The notes beneath the pieces are model-generated. The model searched no databases. It was not told the origin of the DNA and saw only the letters and a program-made list of their open reading frames with translations. Of a stretch of 64,000 bases of DNA, positions 12,212 to 24,503 are shown in pieces. The stretch comes from Anaeromyces robustus. Its lineage: Eukaryota > Neocallimastigomycota > Neocallimastigomycetes > Neocallimastigales > Neocallimastigaceae. Each line of letters begins with the position of its first letter. The stretch's first letter is position 1. A program made the translations under genes and the position numbers. Location of the stretch: the NCBI GenBank assembly GCA_002104895.1, contig MCFG01000100.1, positions 75,001-139,000 on the forward strand, read 5' to 3'.

Positions 12212-14540
12212 TTAGTTTGAACAGTAGGATTGAATACCACACCATTGATTGTTTTCATATCCCCATTGACCATCATCATCAGTTTCAAAAACATAACAGC
12301 CATTACAACATGGATAACCATATTTTTCTGACCAACAAGTTTCTTCGTTAGTACGTTCTTCGTATGGAGTAAGTCCACACCATTCATTCTTTTTGAAATC
12401 ATAACCCCATTCACCATATTCATCTTTAGCATAAACAGCTTTAATTCCTTTAGCACAACATGGATAACCTACAAGTTCAGATAAACATTTGTATTTTGAA
12501 TCTTGAGTTGAAGTTGGTTCAGCATTAGAAATTTGAGTTGAAGTTGGTTCTTCAGAAATTGGAGTTTGAGATGGTTTAGATGAATCAATAGTGTAAGAAT
12601 AGGTATCACTACTATCACGATGATAGAATGGGTTACCACCTTTGAATACACTAAAATCAACACCATCAAATCTATGAGTATCAATTTCACCTTCCATTTC
12701 CTTAACAATTGGGTATTCATAATTTTCATCTAAATAAACTGGATTACAATCAAGGTTAAATGTTTCACAAGTTCTTCTGTATCTAGCAAGAATCCAATAT
12801 TTAATACCATAAGCAGATCCTCTTAATTCTTTCTTTTCAATTGTAGTGAATTCAGAGTTAGCTTCAAATTGTTCATAAGAATATTCAATTGGGTTAACAA
12901 AGTTAATGACACCTGGACATATTCCATTTTCATCTGGAGTTTTATCATATTTAACATGTGGTCTAATTAATTCTTTTAATTCATCAATACGTGGGTAAAG
13001 AACATCTGGATTGAAAGCTTTAGTAATGAAATCATTCATAATCTTTTTGAAACGATCTTGATTTTTGTAAAGTAAAATATCAACAACACGGATTGGTCTA
13101 TTAAACCATTCATCAAAAGTGTAATTGGCATAATCTTTGTTTGGATTAGTTTCTACTAAACCATATTCAACATCTACAGGATCTTGTCCGAAATCGTTAT
13201 CATAATCATAATAAATGATAATCCATTTACCATTCTTTTGTTTATATAAACCAAAGTTATGACCAATAAATATATGATCCCATGCACCTAATAAATATTC
13301 ATAAGCCATTTCATATAAGAATTGATCAATTTCAAAGATATCTTCAATATCTTTAGCAGAGTTAGCAGAATCTACTCTTTTTAAAAATTCACTAAATTCA
13401 GAGTTATCAGTAACATCTTCATTTTCATTTTCACACATGTACATACAATTTGGATTTAAGAAACAAGCACCTTTACTACAATTATATAAGTAAGGAGTAT
13501 CTTCATCATCAAATTTTCCTTTAATCCATGGTAATTTTATAGATTCAATTATCATGTGAAGACCATAATATTCATCATTAATATATAATATAACATAACT
13601 TGCTGAAATAGAAGTAAGTCCTAAACGGTTATGAATATCACTTACTAACTTTGTTCTTAAATAAGTAGCATCATGAGCATCAGAACGAAGTTTAAATTGA
13701 GTAAGACCATATAAATCTTTTTTACCTCTAATTTTAATATTGTATCCTTGTCTAGCCATTAAACGAGAAGAATTACCACCAAGAGAAAAAGTTACTTTAT
13801 CAAATGATTTTTTTTCACTAAAATTAAAATAAAACAACATAAAGTAAAATAAAAACAAAATAAAATATAAATAATTTTTTTATTAAAATTAATATTTAAT
13901 ATAATTCATTTATTAATTATTTTAATTTATCATTTTTTTATTGATATTAATATCTAATAGCAATCATTTATTAATTATCTTAATTTATAATAAAATTTGA
14001 AAAAAGGTATATTAATATTTTTAATTTTTCTTACCCATTAATTTCAACAACTAAAGAAGCTTCCTTTGTTTTTACTTTTGGTTCTTCTCTTGGTTCAACT
14101 TTTTCACCTTTTAAAGTTCTAATAATTCTATCAATAGAATCATCATGAGCAGTAAATGGAACTTGACAATTTTCTTTTAATTCTACTAATACACTTTCTG
14201 GTATAGTTACTCTAAATGTTGGAATTTCATTATCAATTAATTCAAAAAGTTTTGTTCTTGTACCATTTTCAATAAATGATGTTTCGGCTAAAACTTGCCA
14301 AACTATTGTAATTAAAAAACAAATTTTTTTTATAAATAGTTATTATTTAATATTATATATAATTAATATTAATTTTTGAAATGTAATTCTTTTTTTTTTT
14401 TTTTTCAACTTTTTTTATTACAATAACTCTCAAGAAATTAATATGTATATACATAAAATAAAATATAAGATATAATAAAGTAAAAAAAATATAATAAAAT
14501 AATTACCTGTAAGTAATAATACTATTATTTTAACTAACAT
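12212..14540 (-). CDS. CotH-domain protein with two dockerins (copy A)
   Basis: This is a secreted protein of 635 residues from three exons: 14540-14507, 14302-14035 and 13817-12212. The start MLVKIIVLLLT-VWQVLA is a signal peptide split by intron 1. Residues ~18-510 form a CotH domain, including KIRGKKDLYG, LRSDAHDATYLRTKL, GAWDHIFIGHN and IIYYDYDNDFGQDP (Asp pair at 305/307). CotH proteins are atypical kinases in Bacillus spore coats and invasins in Mucorales; the substrate here is unknown. A Pro/Ser/Thr linker (~512-542) leads to two fungal dockerins (~545-581 and ~595-628), each with a YPCC pair, a GEWG/GQWG turn and WCG. These bind cellulosome scaffolds, so the protein should act extracellularly on the complex. 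Copies B and C lie downstream in the cluster with the same gene structure. Start and splice sites are supported by all three copies. Confidence 0.93.
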
Positions 14541-15196
14541 TTTTTACTATTAATAAAAAAAAAACAATATTAAATTTAAGAAAATATAAAATATTTTTTA
14601 TTTTTCTTCAATTTTTGAAAAATATATAATATTTTTTTTTTCTTTGATTTAAAATGGTTTAAAGTTTAAGAAAATTTTGTCTATTTATATAAGGATGAAA
14701 TTTAATGTTGACAATATAGTAGTTAATATATTAAATATATAAATAAACTAAATTAAAGATAAATTGATTAAATTAATTGATATACATACTAATATATTAA
14801 GAGATACTAGACTTTAATAATTATTATCCAATAAAATTATTTTTTTATAAAAAAAAAAGTTATTCATTCCAATTTTCTAGTTACTTTTAATTACTTTAAT
14901 TTTTATTATATATACAAAGGTTAGTTGTTATTATTTTTTAGTAAAAGATAACAATTTATTTATATAAAAAATAATATATGTTATATATTGATATTAAATA
15001 ATATAATATTATTTATTATATAATTATTAAAAGCAATTAAAGAGAATATTTTTGTTATGTTATTTAAATTTGGTGCTGTTTTTAATTTTTTTATTTCTTT
15101 TATGCTAACGTGTGTCTTTTATTATTATTTAATATTAAATATGATTCAATACATTTTTAATATTCATTTGAATTACTATAAATTCATAAAATCAAT

Positions 15197-15235
<39 letters not shown>

Positions 15236-15781
15236 AAATTTCCTCTTTAAATTAAAAAGATTATTTTTTAAAGTTTAATATATAAAATTCTTAAAAAAAA
15301 ATCTAGTTTTATCATGGAATTATATATTTAATAATAAAAAAAAAAATTAGAACATTTTTTGAATAGGGGAAAATAAAATAAATTAATTTTTAATATTATA
15401 ATTAATATTATTTAAAGTTTAAAAAAAATTTAATATATTTATATATATTAAATTATATTATACAATATATTTAAATATTTTATTTTATATATAAAATTTT
15501 ATATTATGCAATAAACTTATATATTATTTTATATAATATAATTGTATTAATTAAATATATATAAAATAGTCTTCCATTAATATCGTATGCTGTTTTGGGT
15601 TAATATTAATATTTTGTGATAAAAAATATGTTTTCAATTATATATATTATATTATTAAATTATAATACATTTATATAATATTGATAAGAATTGGAAGATT
15701 AATATATTTATTGATATTTTATAATTATTTATTATAAGATATAAGATTTTAATAAATATCATCATAATAATACTTTTTTAT

Positions 15782-15857
15782 AATAACCAATACACCAATA
15801 TTTTATAATGTTTTAATACAAATTAAAATATTATGAAATATTGGTGTATTGGTTATT
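15782..15857 (+). repeat. 36-bp hairpin with ACAA loop
   Basis: The left arm is 15782-15817 (AATAACCAATACACCAATAT...), the loop ACAA is 15818-15821 and the right arm is 15822-15857. Of 36 pairs, 34 are Watson-Crick; the other two (15804/15835 and 15810/15829) are T opposite G and G opposite T. They would be G.U pairs in a plus-strand RNA but A.C clashes in a minus-strand RNA. It may be a foldback/MITE-like element or a small-RNA precursor. No open frame overlaps it. Confidence 0.85.
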
Positions 15858-16826
15858 TGTTATAATTTAATAATTTTTAAACAACATATTATAATATAAT
15901 AATGAATTTATTTAATATAATATAATAAATTAATTATATATTTATCTATATTCTGTATAATTATAAATGTTATCATAAATTGTTAATATTTGTATATCAA
16001 ATTATATAATAATAAGAAAAGAAAATTAGGAATAAAATTTATATTTAAAAAAAGAGGAACCAAAGTATTTAATGAATTATGTGAAATTAGGCAATTAAAA
16101 TAAAATACAAGTAATACTTTTTTCTTATTTATTTAAATTCATTAAGATATATATCTTTTATGTAAAAATATAAACTATAAATAATAAAAAATAAATAAAG
16201 TAAAGATATAATACAAATAATGATAGAAAAAAATAATATCAAATAAAAGAATATTGGTTTAAATTCTATCATTTATGTTTTTTTTTTTTTTTCTATTTTT
16301 TCTATTTTATGTGGCATAAAAAATAATGAAATTAATTTAAATTTTTTATTATTCAAAATAAATATTAATATATATTAAATTATATATTAATAATGATTTA
16401 ATATACTATAATAAATATGTGTAATATACATAATCATATATTATAAATTAATTGTATAAATATTTATAAAATATTTATTTATAAAAAATTTTAAATTAAT
16501 TTTTTTGTGTTTTTGTTTATGTAACTTTAAATAAATTAAAATAAATAAACTTTATGAAGAAGAAAATTAAAATAATTATTGAAATATATTGGGTTATTAT
16601 ATTTAATTTAAAAAACATGACAATTACAGAAAAAAAAAAAAAAAAAAAAAAAAAAAAGGAAAATACAAAATTAAATATATAAAATTATACATATAAAATT
16701 AAATATATAACAATATAATAATAATATTATTATTATATTATTATTTCTTTTCTTTTTCTTTTCTTAAGTTAAAAATTAATATATTATAGTATATAAAAAA
16801 AAGATGAAAAATATTTTTTTCAGGAG

Positions 16827-16858
<32 letters not shown>

Positions 16859-17579
16859 CCCTTTACTAAAATCATGATTACTCTTAAAATTTTTAATAAG
16901 TAAGAATTATTATTATAAAAAAAAATTATTATATATAAATAAAAATTAAATGAATGCTTATATAAAGATTAAATAAATCTATAACAATATATTTTTAGTT
17001 TTTATACCTGATATAATATTTATATAATATTGATCATATTATGATTTTTTTTTAAATGAAGATATATCTAAACTATATTTAAACAATATAAAACATATAT
17101 ATATATACTTGTTTAATACTTACATATATATTATATATAATATGTTATTTTATTTATAAATATAGTTTAGACTGGTTTATAGAATTTATAAAAATTTATA
17201 TAATTTTTAGAATTTATTTTATATATGTAAAGTATTAGCTTTTATACTGTTTACATTAATGCTAAAATTATATAAATAATAATTATTATTTTAAAAACTA
17301 TTATTTTTTTATTTTTAAAAATAAAATTTTACAATATATTTAAGAGAATAATTAAAAAAAAAAAAAAAAAAAAACTTTTATATATTATTAAATTTATAAA
17401 ACATATAAAAATACATTAAAAACCATATTTTTTACATAAAATACATTTCATATATTATAAGTATTATTAAATACAATTTCTTATATGAATTACTATATTA
17501 AAGATAAATAAAAAGATTTACATATATAATATGTGATAATAAAAAAAGAAAAGAAAATGTCAATATTAACATATAAATT

Positions 17580-18290
17580 AATGGTTCTAAAGATGTATAG
17601 AGTATATTAATGATATTAATAACCATAATAAAAGGAATACTAATAATGATAAAAATAATAATTCATGTGAAAAAGAATACTTTCAAAATATATGAATGAA
17701 TTAGTTATATTTTATTTCTATACAAGATAATTTTTATGAAAGTGAAATTCTATTCAAAAAAGAAGTCAATTACTATTGCATATATTTTTTATATAATAAT
17801 ATAAATGAATTATTTTTTTTCTAAGGCAGAGAATATAGAATATACTTTTTTAACTCTTGATTTGTATATATTAAATTTGAATAATAGATATAAATAAGAT
17901 ATAAATAAGGTGTATATGACAATAAAAATGAGTATTTTAAATCATGATAAAAAATTTATCTTTCTTATTTATGGAAACAAAATATAATAAGAATATGATA
18001 TAAAGGAATAAAGAAAAAATACTCTGAAATTTATTGTAATTTTAGAAAAGTGTACAATTTGGATTTCACTCCTCTCTTATTATTTTTCTTTTACTACTTC
18101 TTAATTATTATACTTTATATAATTATAAATATAATTCATATAGTATTAAAAACTTTATATACAATAATTATAGAACGAAGAAATAGTATATTTATCTTTA
18201 TCAATTTTATTAATTTTATTTATAAAATAACATAAAAACGCCGAGGGGTTCACTTCATTTGAATTTATTGAAAATGATTCTGAAGTTCCT
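17580..18290 (+). other. Unrecognised decayed coding-like relic
   Basis: The stretch is richer in codon-like sequence than its surroundings. It holds short plus-strand fragments such as NFYESEILFKKEVNYYCIY (near 17730), AENIEYTFLTLDLYILNL, TIKMSILNHDKKFIFLIYG and TSFEFIENDSEVPMF (near 18255), separated by stops and frame changes. I do not recognise the family. It could be a dead host gene or a dead mobile element. Confidence 0.35.
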
Positions 18291-18316
18291 ATGTTCTAAA
18301 TAGTATCAAGAATACT

Positions 18317-18360
18317 TATATAAATAATTTATAATTCAATAATTATAAATTATTTATATA
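18317..18360. repeat. 20-bp perfect hairpin with CAAT loop
   Basis: Arm 18317-18336 (TATATAAATAATTTATAATT) is the exact reverse complement of 18341-18360, with CAAT between. It sits at the 3' edge of the relic at 17580-18290. Confidence 0.85.
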
Positions 18361-19619
18361 TTTATATATTTAATTTTTACATTTTTTTTTTTCATTAATA
18401 TTTATGGTATAATTAATTTTTTTATATATTAATAATGTTAATAAAAAAATTTAAAAAAGTAAATTTAATTTTAGAAAATTCTTTATCTTATCTTGACCAT
18501 TTTTATTATGATATTTTTGGGAATTGAGTACTAATGAAAAACAAAAATAAGAACAAAGTAAAATAATGTTATTTAAATATTTTTATATTTTGTTATTTTA
18601 CCATTTTGACCAGATCCAATAAAAAATAAAGTTGAACATAATTATTATTAAGAGAAAGCTTAGATAATAAAACTTAATAAATAAGATAAAATAAAGTGTT
18701 TAAAAAAATGTCCTATAATATATATTGGATTAAATCTTTTTCAATAAGAATACTTTTTTTTTTTTTTTAACTATATTAATTATTAATTGCTATTAACATG
18801 ATATATAATATAAAATTTTCAAAAAAGATGAATTAAAATTTTATTTTAAAATAGTAATAATAAATAATAAATAATAAATAATAATAATAATAAAAAAGAT
18901 TTTATGATTATTATTTTCTTTTTTAATTTCTTTTTTATTCTTCTAATATTTTTTTTTGAAATAAATATAAAATAAACCAATTAAAATGAGTAAATTTCAT
19001 ACTATATATATAAATTATAAATTATAAATTATATTTATATAATTTCCTTTAACATTAATTATGAAAAAAAAAAAAATAGGAAAATTCATGTTTGATAATT
19101 ATTTATTTATTTACTTTTATAATATCACTATTTTTATTATATACTTTATTATATAATTATTTAATTTAATTATTTTATTTAAAATTAAAATCATTAAAAA
19201 TAAATACTTTCATATATATTATATTTTATGTTACACTTTACTCTTAATATAACAATTAAAGTTATATTAATTAAAATATGTATATATATAAATAATAATA
19301 ATAATACAAGTTTTTTATTGATTATTAAATAAGTGAAAGAAGAAGGAGAAATGAAAAAAAAAAAAATATAATTAATGTCCAATATGGAATATAGAAAAAA
19401 AAAGTAACAATTTATTTAAATTTATACGATATAATTTTAAATAAATTGTAATTTTTATTTTGAAAAATTTCAATTTTTTAAAAAAAAAAGTTACTATATT
19501 GATTACTTCCATATATATTTATTCTTTTTTTTACTTTCATTGACATCATTTATTTATTATTATTTTTTTTTACAGAGTATGAAATATTGTTTTTAAATTT
19601 ATTTCTATTTTTTTTATTG

Positions 19620-20230
19620 TTTTCAATTTATAATTCAATATTGTTGTTAAATTAATCCATTAATATATTTGACCATTTCATTATTATGTTGATAAACGCT
19701 ATATATAGAATCAAATATCCACCATTTTTATCCTTATCATTAATCACTACTAAAATTTGTATAATCTATATTAAAAATTTGACTATGCCAACATTATTTA
19801 CATTATTTTCTTTAATAGCCAATAAATGTAAAAAATTAACATTACCATCTTTTTCATCAATTAATATTTAAAAATACTTTTATTTTATTAGCATAATTAA
19901 TAATCTTACCATTTCAATTTTATTTATTTTAACAAATAAAAATAAATTTTTCATAAAATTAATATTATTTTGTTGGCAACTAATTTAACATTATTTTAAC
20001 ATATTTGGTGCGATAGCACATAAAAGTGAATAATAGCCATTGCTATATATATTATATTTTTGTATTTAAAATAATATTATAATCAAATAATTATTCCATT
20101 ATTTTGACATTTACTTTTTTTAAAACCTTCAAAATTACTTTTATCAATTATAAATATATTGGTAAAAAGAATAATAATATGACTTATTTTTGTAATAATT
20201 AGTAAAAGTGAATAATCCCAACCAATATAT
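19620..20230 (-). pseudogene. Decayed ankyrin-repeat gene fragment
   Basis: On the minus strand, successive fragments follow the ankyrin pattern in which each unit begins DKNG and ends with a helix such as EMVKYL. From 5' to 3' I read NGWDYSLLLIITK, NGYYSLLCAIAPNM, NKIEMVRLLIMLI, IDEKDGNVNFLHLLAIKE, VGIVKFLI and NDKDKNGGYLILYIAF followed by NEMVKYLM in another frame. This resembles the long ankyrin proteins that are abundant in anaerobic fungi. Several stops and at least three frame changes interrupt it, and no start, promoter or complete repeat set is visible, so it is a relic of a longer gene. The repeat assignment is by eye. Confidence 0.6.
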
Positions 20231-20578
20231 ATTTATGATTAAATTTTATATTAAAATTATTATTATATTTATTAATAATAATAATAATTATTGTTATTAT
20301 TTTCTATTATAATTAATATATTTCTAAATTAACAGATATTAAAAATATTTAATATATTTATAAATTAATTATTATTATTATTATATATTAATTTCATTAA
20401 TATGTTTATATATAAAATTTAAATGAATAAATTATTTTATATTATCTTTTTTATTAATTAAAAATTTATATTATTTTTTATATATTTTGTATATTTTGTA
20501 TTGATATATATAAATAAAAGGAAATAAATGGGTAAATTATTTTGTTAAGTATTAAACTTTTAATATTTTTTTTAATCT

Positions 20579-20608
20579 TTTGACTCATAATTTATGCTAT
20601 GAGTCAAA
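20579..20608. promoter_or_regulatory. Hairpin of two TGACTCA cores
   Basis: TTTGACTCATA-type arms (20579-20589 and 20598-20608) pair over 11 bp around an 8-nt loop (ATTTATGC). Each arm contains TGACTCA or its complement, the core bound by Gcn4/AP-1 bZIP factors. It lies about 670 bp upstream of the esterase ATG. Regulation is inferred from the motif only. Confidence 0.4.
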
Positions 20609-21275
20609 TATTAAAAAACAACATCTTTTTTACTTGCTATTTAAATATAAATATAATAAAATCACTTTTAAAAAAACTTGTTTCAAATATTTTTTTTAAA
20701 CTAAATCCATTTTCTTTTTTTGATAAAAAGAAAAAAAAAAATAAAATATTTGTAAAATAGAAATAAAAAACTACAACTGTAAAATATTATCAATAGTATT
20801 TTATTCTTTTTCAATAGAGATATTGTAAGTAACTAATATTAATCATATATATAATAAATAATGGTTTAATAGTTTTATTTATCAATGATAAATAAAATAT
20901 TAATAATAATAATTAATAATAATTTTATATTTAATATTAAAGTATGAAAATTATTTATAATAATTAAAAATAATTTTATATTTAAAATTGAAATATAAAA
21001 ATATTATTAAAATATATTTAAAAATAATAAAATATTATCGATGTATAGAAAGTAAAAATTTAATATGTGTAGAATGTATAATTTGAAATTTAAATGTGTA
21101 TAATTAATATATTATGAAAAATTGTAATAATTCATATGTTTTTTTTTTTTTATTTTCTCTTCTTTCCAATTAAACATTTAACTTATTTTATATTTATTTT
21201 GTATATTTATTATATTTTATGTATTATAGTTTGTAAAATATTAATAAAATAAAGTTAAAGAATAATAAATTCAAA

Positions 21276-22445
21276 ATGAGAGCTAATATTGCTATTGCTA
21301 CTTTCTTAGCTACTTCCTTATCATTTGTATCTAAGGCTTTTGCTGCACCAGATCCAAATTTCCATATTTATTTAGCTTTTGGTCAATCAAATATGGAAGG
21401 TAATGGTCCAATTGAAAGTCAAGATAGAACTGTTGACAAGCGTTTTAAGATGCTTGCTACTGTAAGTGGATGTAACAATCGTCAAGCTGGTAATTGGTAT
21501 GATGCTACTCCACCACTTGCCAACTGTAATGGTAAATTAGGTCCAGTCGATTACTTTGGTCGTACTTTAGTTAAGAAATTACCACAAGAAATTAGAATTG
21601 GTGCCGTTGTTGTTGCTGTTGCCGGTTGTGATATTCAACTTTTCGAAAAGGATAAGTACCGTAGCTACCAACAACCAGATTGGATGCGTGGTATTGTTCA
21701 ACAATACGGTGGTAATCCATATGGTCGTTTAATTGAAATGGCTAAGAAGGCCCAACAAGAAGGTATCATCAAGGGTATTCTTCTTCACCAAGGTGAAACT
21801 AACACTGGTCAACAAGACTGGCCAAACCGTGTTAAAGGTATTTACGAAAATATTCTTAATGATTTAGGTTTAAAAGCTGAAGATGTTCCACTTTTAGCTG
21901 GTGAAGTTGTTTCTAGTGCTGTTGGTGGTCAATGTGGTTCTCATAATGCTGTCATTCAAAGACTTCCAAGTGTTATCAAGACTGCTCATGTTATTTCTTC
22001 TCAAGGTTTACAACATCAAGGTGATGGTCTTCACTTTACTTCAGCTGCTTACCGTACTTTCGGTGAACGTTATGCTGAAGAAATGTTAAAGATTCTTGGT
22101 GATGTTCAAGTTGTTGGTAAGACTACTACCACTACTACTGTTAAAACTACTACTACTAAACCAGTTCAACCAACAAATCCATCTAATTGTTGGTCTCTTG
22201 CTTTAGGTTACCCATGTTGTGTTGGTAATGATGTTATCTTTGTTGATGAAAGTGGTGAATGGGGTGTTGAAAACAATAATTGGTGTGGTATTGTTAAAGC
22301 TCCAGCATGTTGGGCTACTGCTCTCGGTTATGACTGTTGTAGTACTAATGTATGTAGAACTGTATACTACGAAGATAATGACGGTAAATGGGATGTTGAA
22401 AATGGTCAATGGTGTGGTATTACTTCTGCAAACAAGCTCTGTTAA
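21276..22445 (+). CDS. CE6-type acetylxylan esterase with two dockerins
   Basis: This is a secreted SGNH-fold esterase of 389 residues in one exon, expected to remove acetyl groups from xylan. Residues 1-23 ([22 protein letters not shown]) form a signal peptide ending near AFAA. The catalytic domain (about 28-275) shows the nucleophile block FGQSNMEG with Ser38, the LHQGETN block near 170-176 and [12 protein letters not shown] with Asp250 and His253. This pattern matches carbohydrate esterase family 6, which includes Neocallimastix BnaA. A Thr-rich linker (282-300) leads to two fungal dockerins (~304-342 and ~345-385) with YPCC or YDCC, GEWG or GKWD and WCGI. The gene uses C-ending codons more than its neighbours, a sign of strong expression. 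It diverges from CotH A and converges with CotH B, all being cellulosome components. Substrate is inferred from the family. Confidence 0.93.
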   Translation: MRANIAIATFLATSLSFVSKAFAAPDPNFHIYLAFGQSNMEGNGPIESQDRTVDKRFKMLATVSGCNNRQAGNWYDATPPLANCNGKLGPVDYFGRTLVKKLPQEIRIGAVVVAVAGCDIQLFEKDKYRSYQQPDWMRGIVQQYGGNPYGRLIEMAKKAQQEGIIKGILLHQGETNTGQQDWPNRVKGIYENILNDLGLKAEDVPLLAGEVVSSAVGGQCGSHNAVIQRLPSVIKTAHVISSQGLQHQGDGLHFTSAAYRTFGERYAEEMLKILGDVQVVGKTTTTTTVKTTTTKPVQPTNPSNCWSLALGYPCCVGNDVIFVDESGEWGVENNNWCGIVKAPACWATALGYDCCSTNVCRTVYYEDNDGKWDVENGQWCGITSANKLC

Positions 22446-23196
22446 ATATAATAAAATCATATAAAAAAAACTTTTTTTTTTATAAAAAACGAAGAAAAAA
22501 AAAAAAGAAATATTAAAAGGATTGTAAATATATATATATATTTTTTATTTAATAATGAAAAAAAAAAAAGTATTTTAAAAATAAAATTTTTATTATAAAT
22601 TAATTCATTGGTTAAATAGAAAAATATTTTCCTAAAAATATTTTATTTCTTCTTTTTTTTTTTTTTTTAAAAAAAAAAAAAATAAAGATAAAAAAAAAAT
22701 ATTACTATTCTTGAAAAAAACAGAAAATTAAAATAATTAAAAATTATAAAAAATATATTTTCTTTTTATTTTTTTTGAGTATAATAAATTATTTTACATG
22801 CTTGCTATGATGTATTAAAAGAAAAATAAATAAAAAATAAATAAAGTCAATAAATAAAATAAATAAATAAATAAAAAAAATAATAAAAAAAAAAAAAATC
22901 GAATTATTTTTATATAATTAAGTGTAATCTTTATATTTATTTATTTAAAAAGGTATTATAATCTTTTATCATGTAAAACCATATATATATATAAGAAAAA
23001 ACAAAAACCTATATATGAAAGAAGTCTCTTGTATTAGTATTGTAATGAAAAAAATAAAAAAAAAAAAAAAAAAAAACTTTAAAGAAAATTGATGTATCCA
23101 GTTAAAGAAACATAATGAAACAAACTGAAATGAATCAATTCTAGCTAATATATATGATTGAAGATAATCAAGGTGTAATTATTTATAAACTAATTG

Positions 23197-23228
<32 letters not shown>

Positions 23229-23479
23229 AGAAAAATAGAATAAAACATCATATATAATAATATAAAAGAAGGTTTAAATTCTTGTTGAAAAAAAAAAAAA
23301 AGTAGAAAAAAAAAATTAGATATATAGATAGATTAGATATTAAAAAAAGTACAAGAATGCTTATTCTTTTTAAATAAATATTATTTATTTTTTTTTATTT
23401 GTTATTTTTATATTTTATTTTTTTCTAATTTTTATATATTTTCTTGTAATTTATTATTATTAAGTTGTTATTTTTTTTT

Positions 23480-23870
23480 TAAATTATTTCTATTTATTTA
23501 TTTTTCTATTTGTTAATTGTCTATTTTTATTTATTTATTTAATATTCATTTTATTTGTTTATTTATTTTACTATTTATTTTAAACAATTATGAATATGTA
23601 TTTATTTACTTTTCATAATATAAATATATATATATATTTTTTAAATTTATTTCTATTTATTTATTTTTCTATTTGTAATTGTCTATTTTTATTTATTTAT
23701 TCATTCTTATTTACTTATTTATTTAATATTCATTAATTATTTTACTATTTATTTTAAATCATTATGAATATGTATTTATTTACTCTTCATAATATTTTTT
23801 TTTTTTAATTTAATTTAAATAAATAGTTATGAAAAGTATTTATTTACTTTTCATATAATATAAATAATGA
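23480..23870. repeat. Tandem ~160-bp repeat with hairpin cores
   Basis: Two long units (about 23480-23640 and 23648-23805) and a partial third share ATTTATTTTTCTATTTG...ATTGTCTATTTTTATTTATT. Each ends in a hairpin core: 23588-23619, 23762-23793 and 23827-23858. The best core reads ATGAAAAGTA, TTTATT, TACTTTTCAT. The same core occurs twice at 29178-29249, downstream of CotH C. Confidence 0.75.
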
Positions 23871-24417
23871 TTTATTGACTATTGAAATTGAAATATATTA
23901 ATTACCATATTTTAAATATGTTTAACTAATATTTTATTGACAGCCTTTTCTGTTGTACTAGTTGGTGTATTCTAGTATTTACAGATGAAACCAATTATTA
24001 AATGTACCAGCATAAATAAATAGTATATTCTCTATTATAGATATTTTATGGCCAGCATCGCCAAATAAATATATATATTGATTTCTTTTAAAATAGTGAT
24101 TTAATGGTTAATTATTAATCAACAATTTTTTTTTTCTTTTCTTTTTTTTCTTTCTTTTTTTTTTTTTTATAATTCTTTTTGAATAAATAAATAAGTATAT
24201 AAATAAGAATTATAATTATATAAATTAAAAAATTAAATGAAAAATTTTATAAAGATTAAATAAATTCATTAAGAATTATTATTATTTTTTTTTAATATAA
24301 AATTCTTATTTAATTTATAAAATAAAATATTTATGAATTACTTTATATTTTTTTTTTTTTTTTAAAAAAAAAATAAAAGAAATGAATAAATAAATAAATA
24401 TAAATATATAATATATT

Positions 24418-24449
24418 AAATTGTATTAAAAAATAATTAAATACAATTT
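24418..24449. other. Candidate 3'-end hairpin of CotH B
   Basis: AAATTGTATT and its complement AATACAATTT form a 10-bp stem around a 12-nt A/T loop, 55 bp past the CotH B stop. The same hairpin stands at 29734-29765 past CotH C. A role in RNA 3'-end formation is only a guess. Confidence 0.45.
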
Positions 24450-24503
24450 CTTATAAAAAGATCTCTATATAATTTATAAAAAAAAAAATAAATATTATAA
24501 TAT

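Larger units (their letters stand above)
14541..21275. other. Long gap between CotH A and the esterase
   Basis: This is 6.7 kb between two divergent genes. It contains a 36-bp hairpin (15782-15857), an unrecognised relic (17580-18290), a 20-bp hairpin (18317-18360), a decayed ankyrin-repeat gene (19620-20230) and a TGACTCATA hairpin (20579-20608). The rest is A/T with homopolymers. I find no intact gene. Confidence 0.7.
22446..24503. other. Convergent intergenic gap, esterase to CotH B
   Basis: This gap holds the 3' ends of two convergent genes. It has A/T tracts (long A runs near 23060 and 23200), short repeated segments with hairpins (23480-23870) and the candidate 3'-end hairpin 24418-24449. 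A GC-richer patch at 23940-24070 has no convincing frame; part of it resembles the 3' flank of CotH C near 29330-29470. Confidence 0.65.

Noticed and set aside
22203-22460. 85-residue minus-strand frame antisense to the esterase dockerins
   Set aside because: It is a shadow of the GC-richer real exon on the other strand, with no family match.
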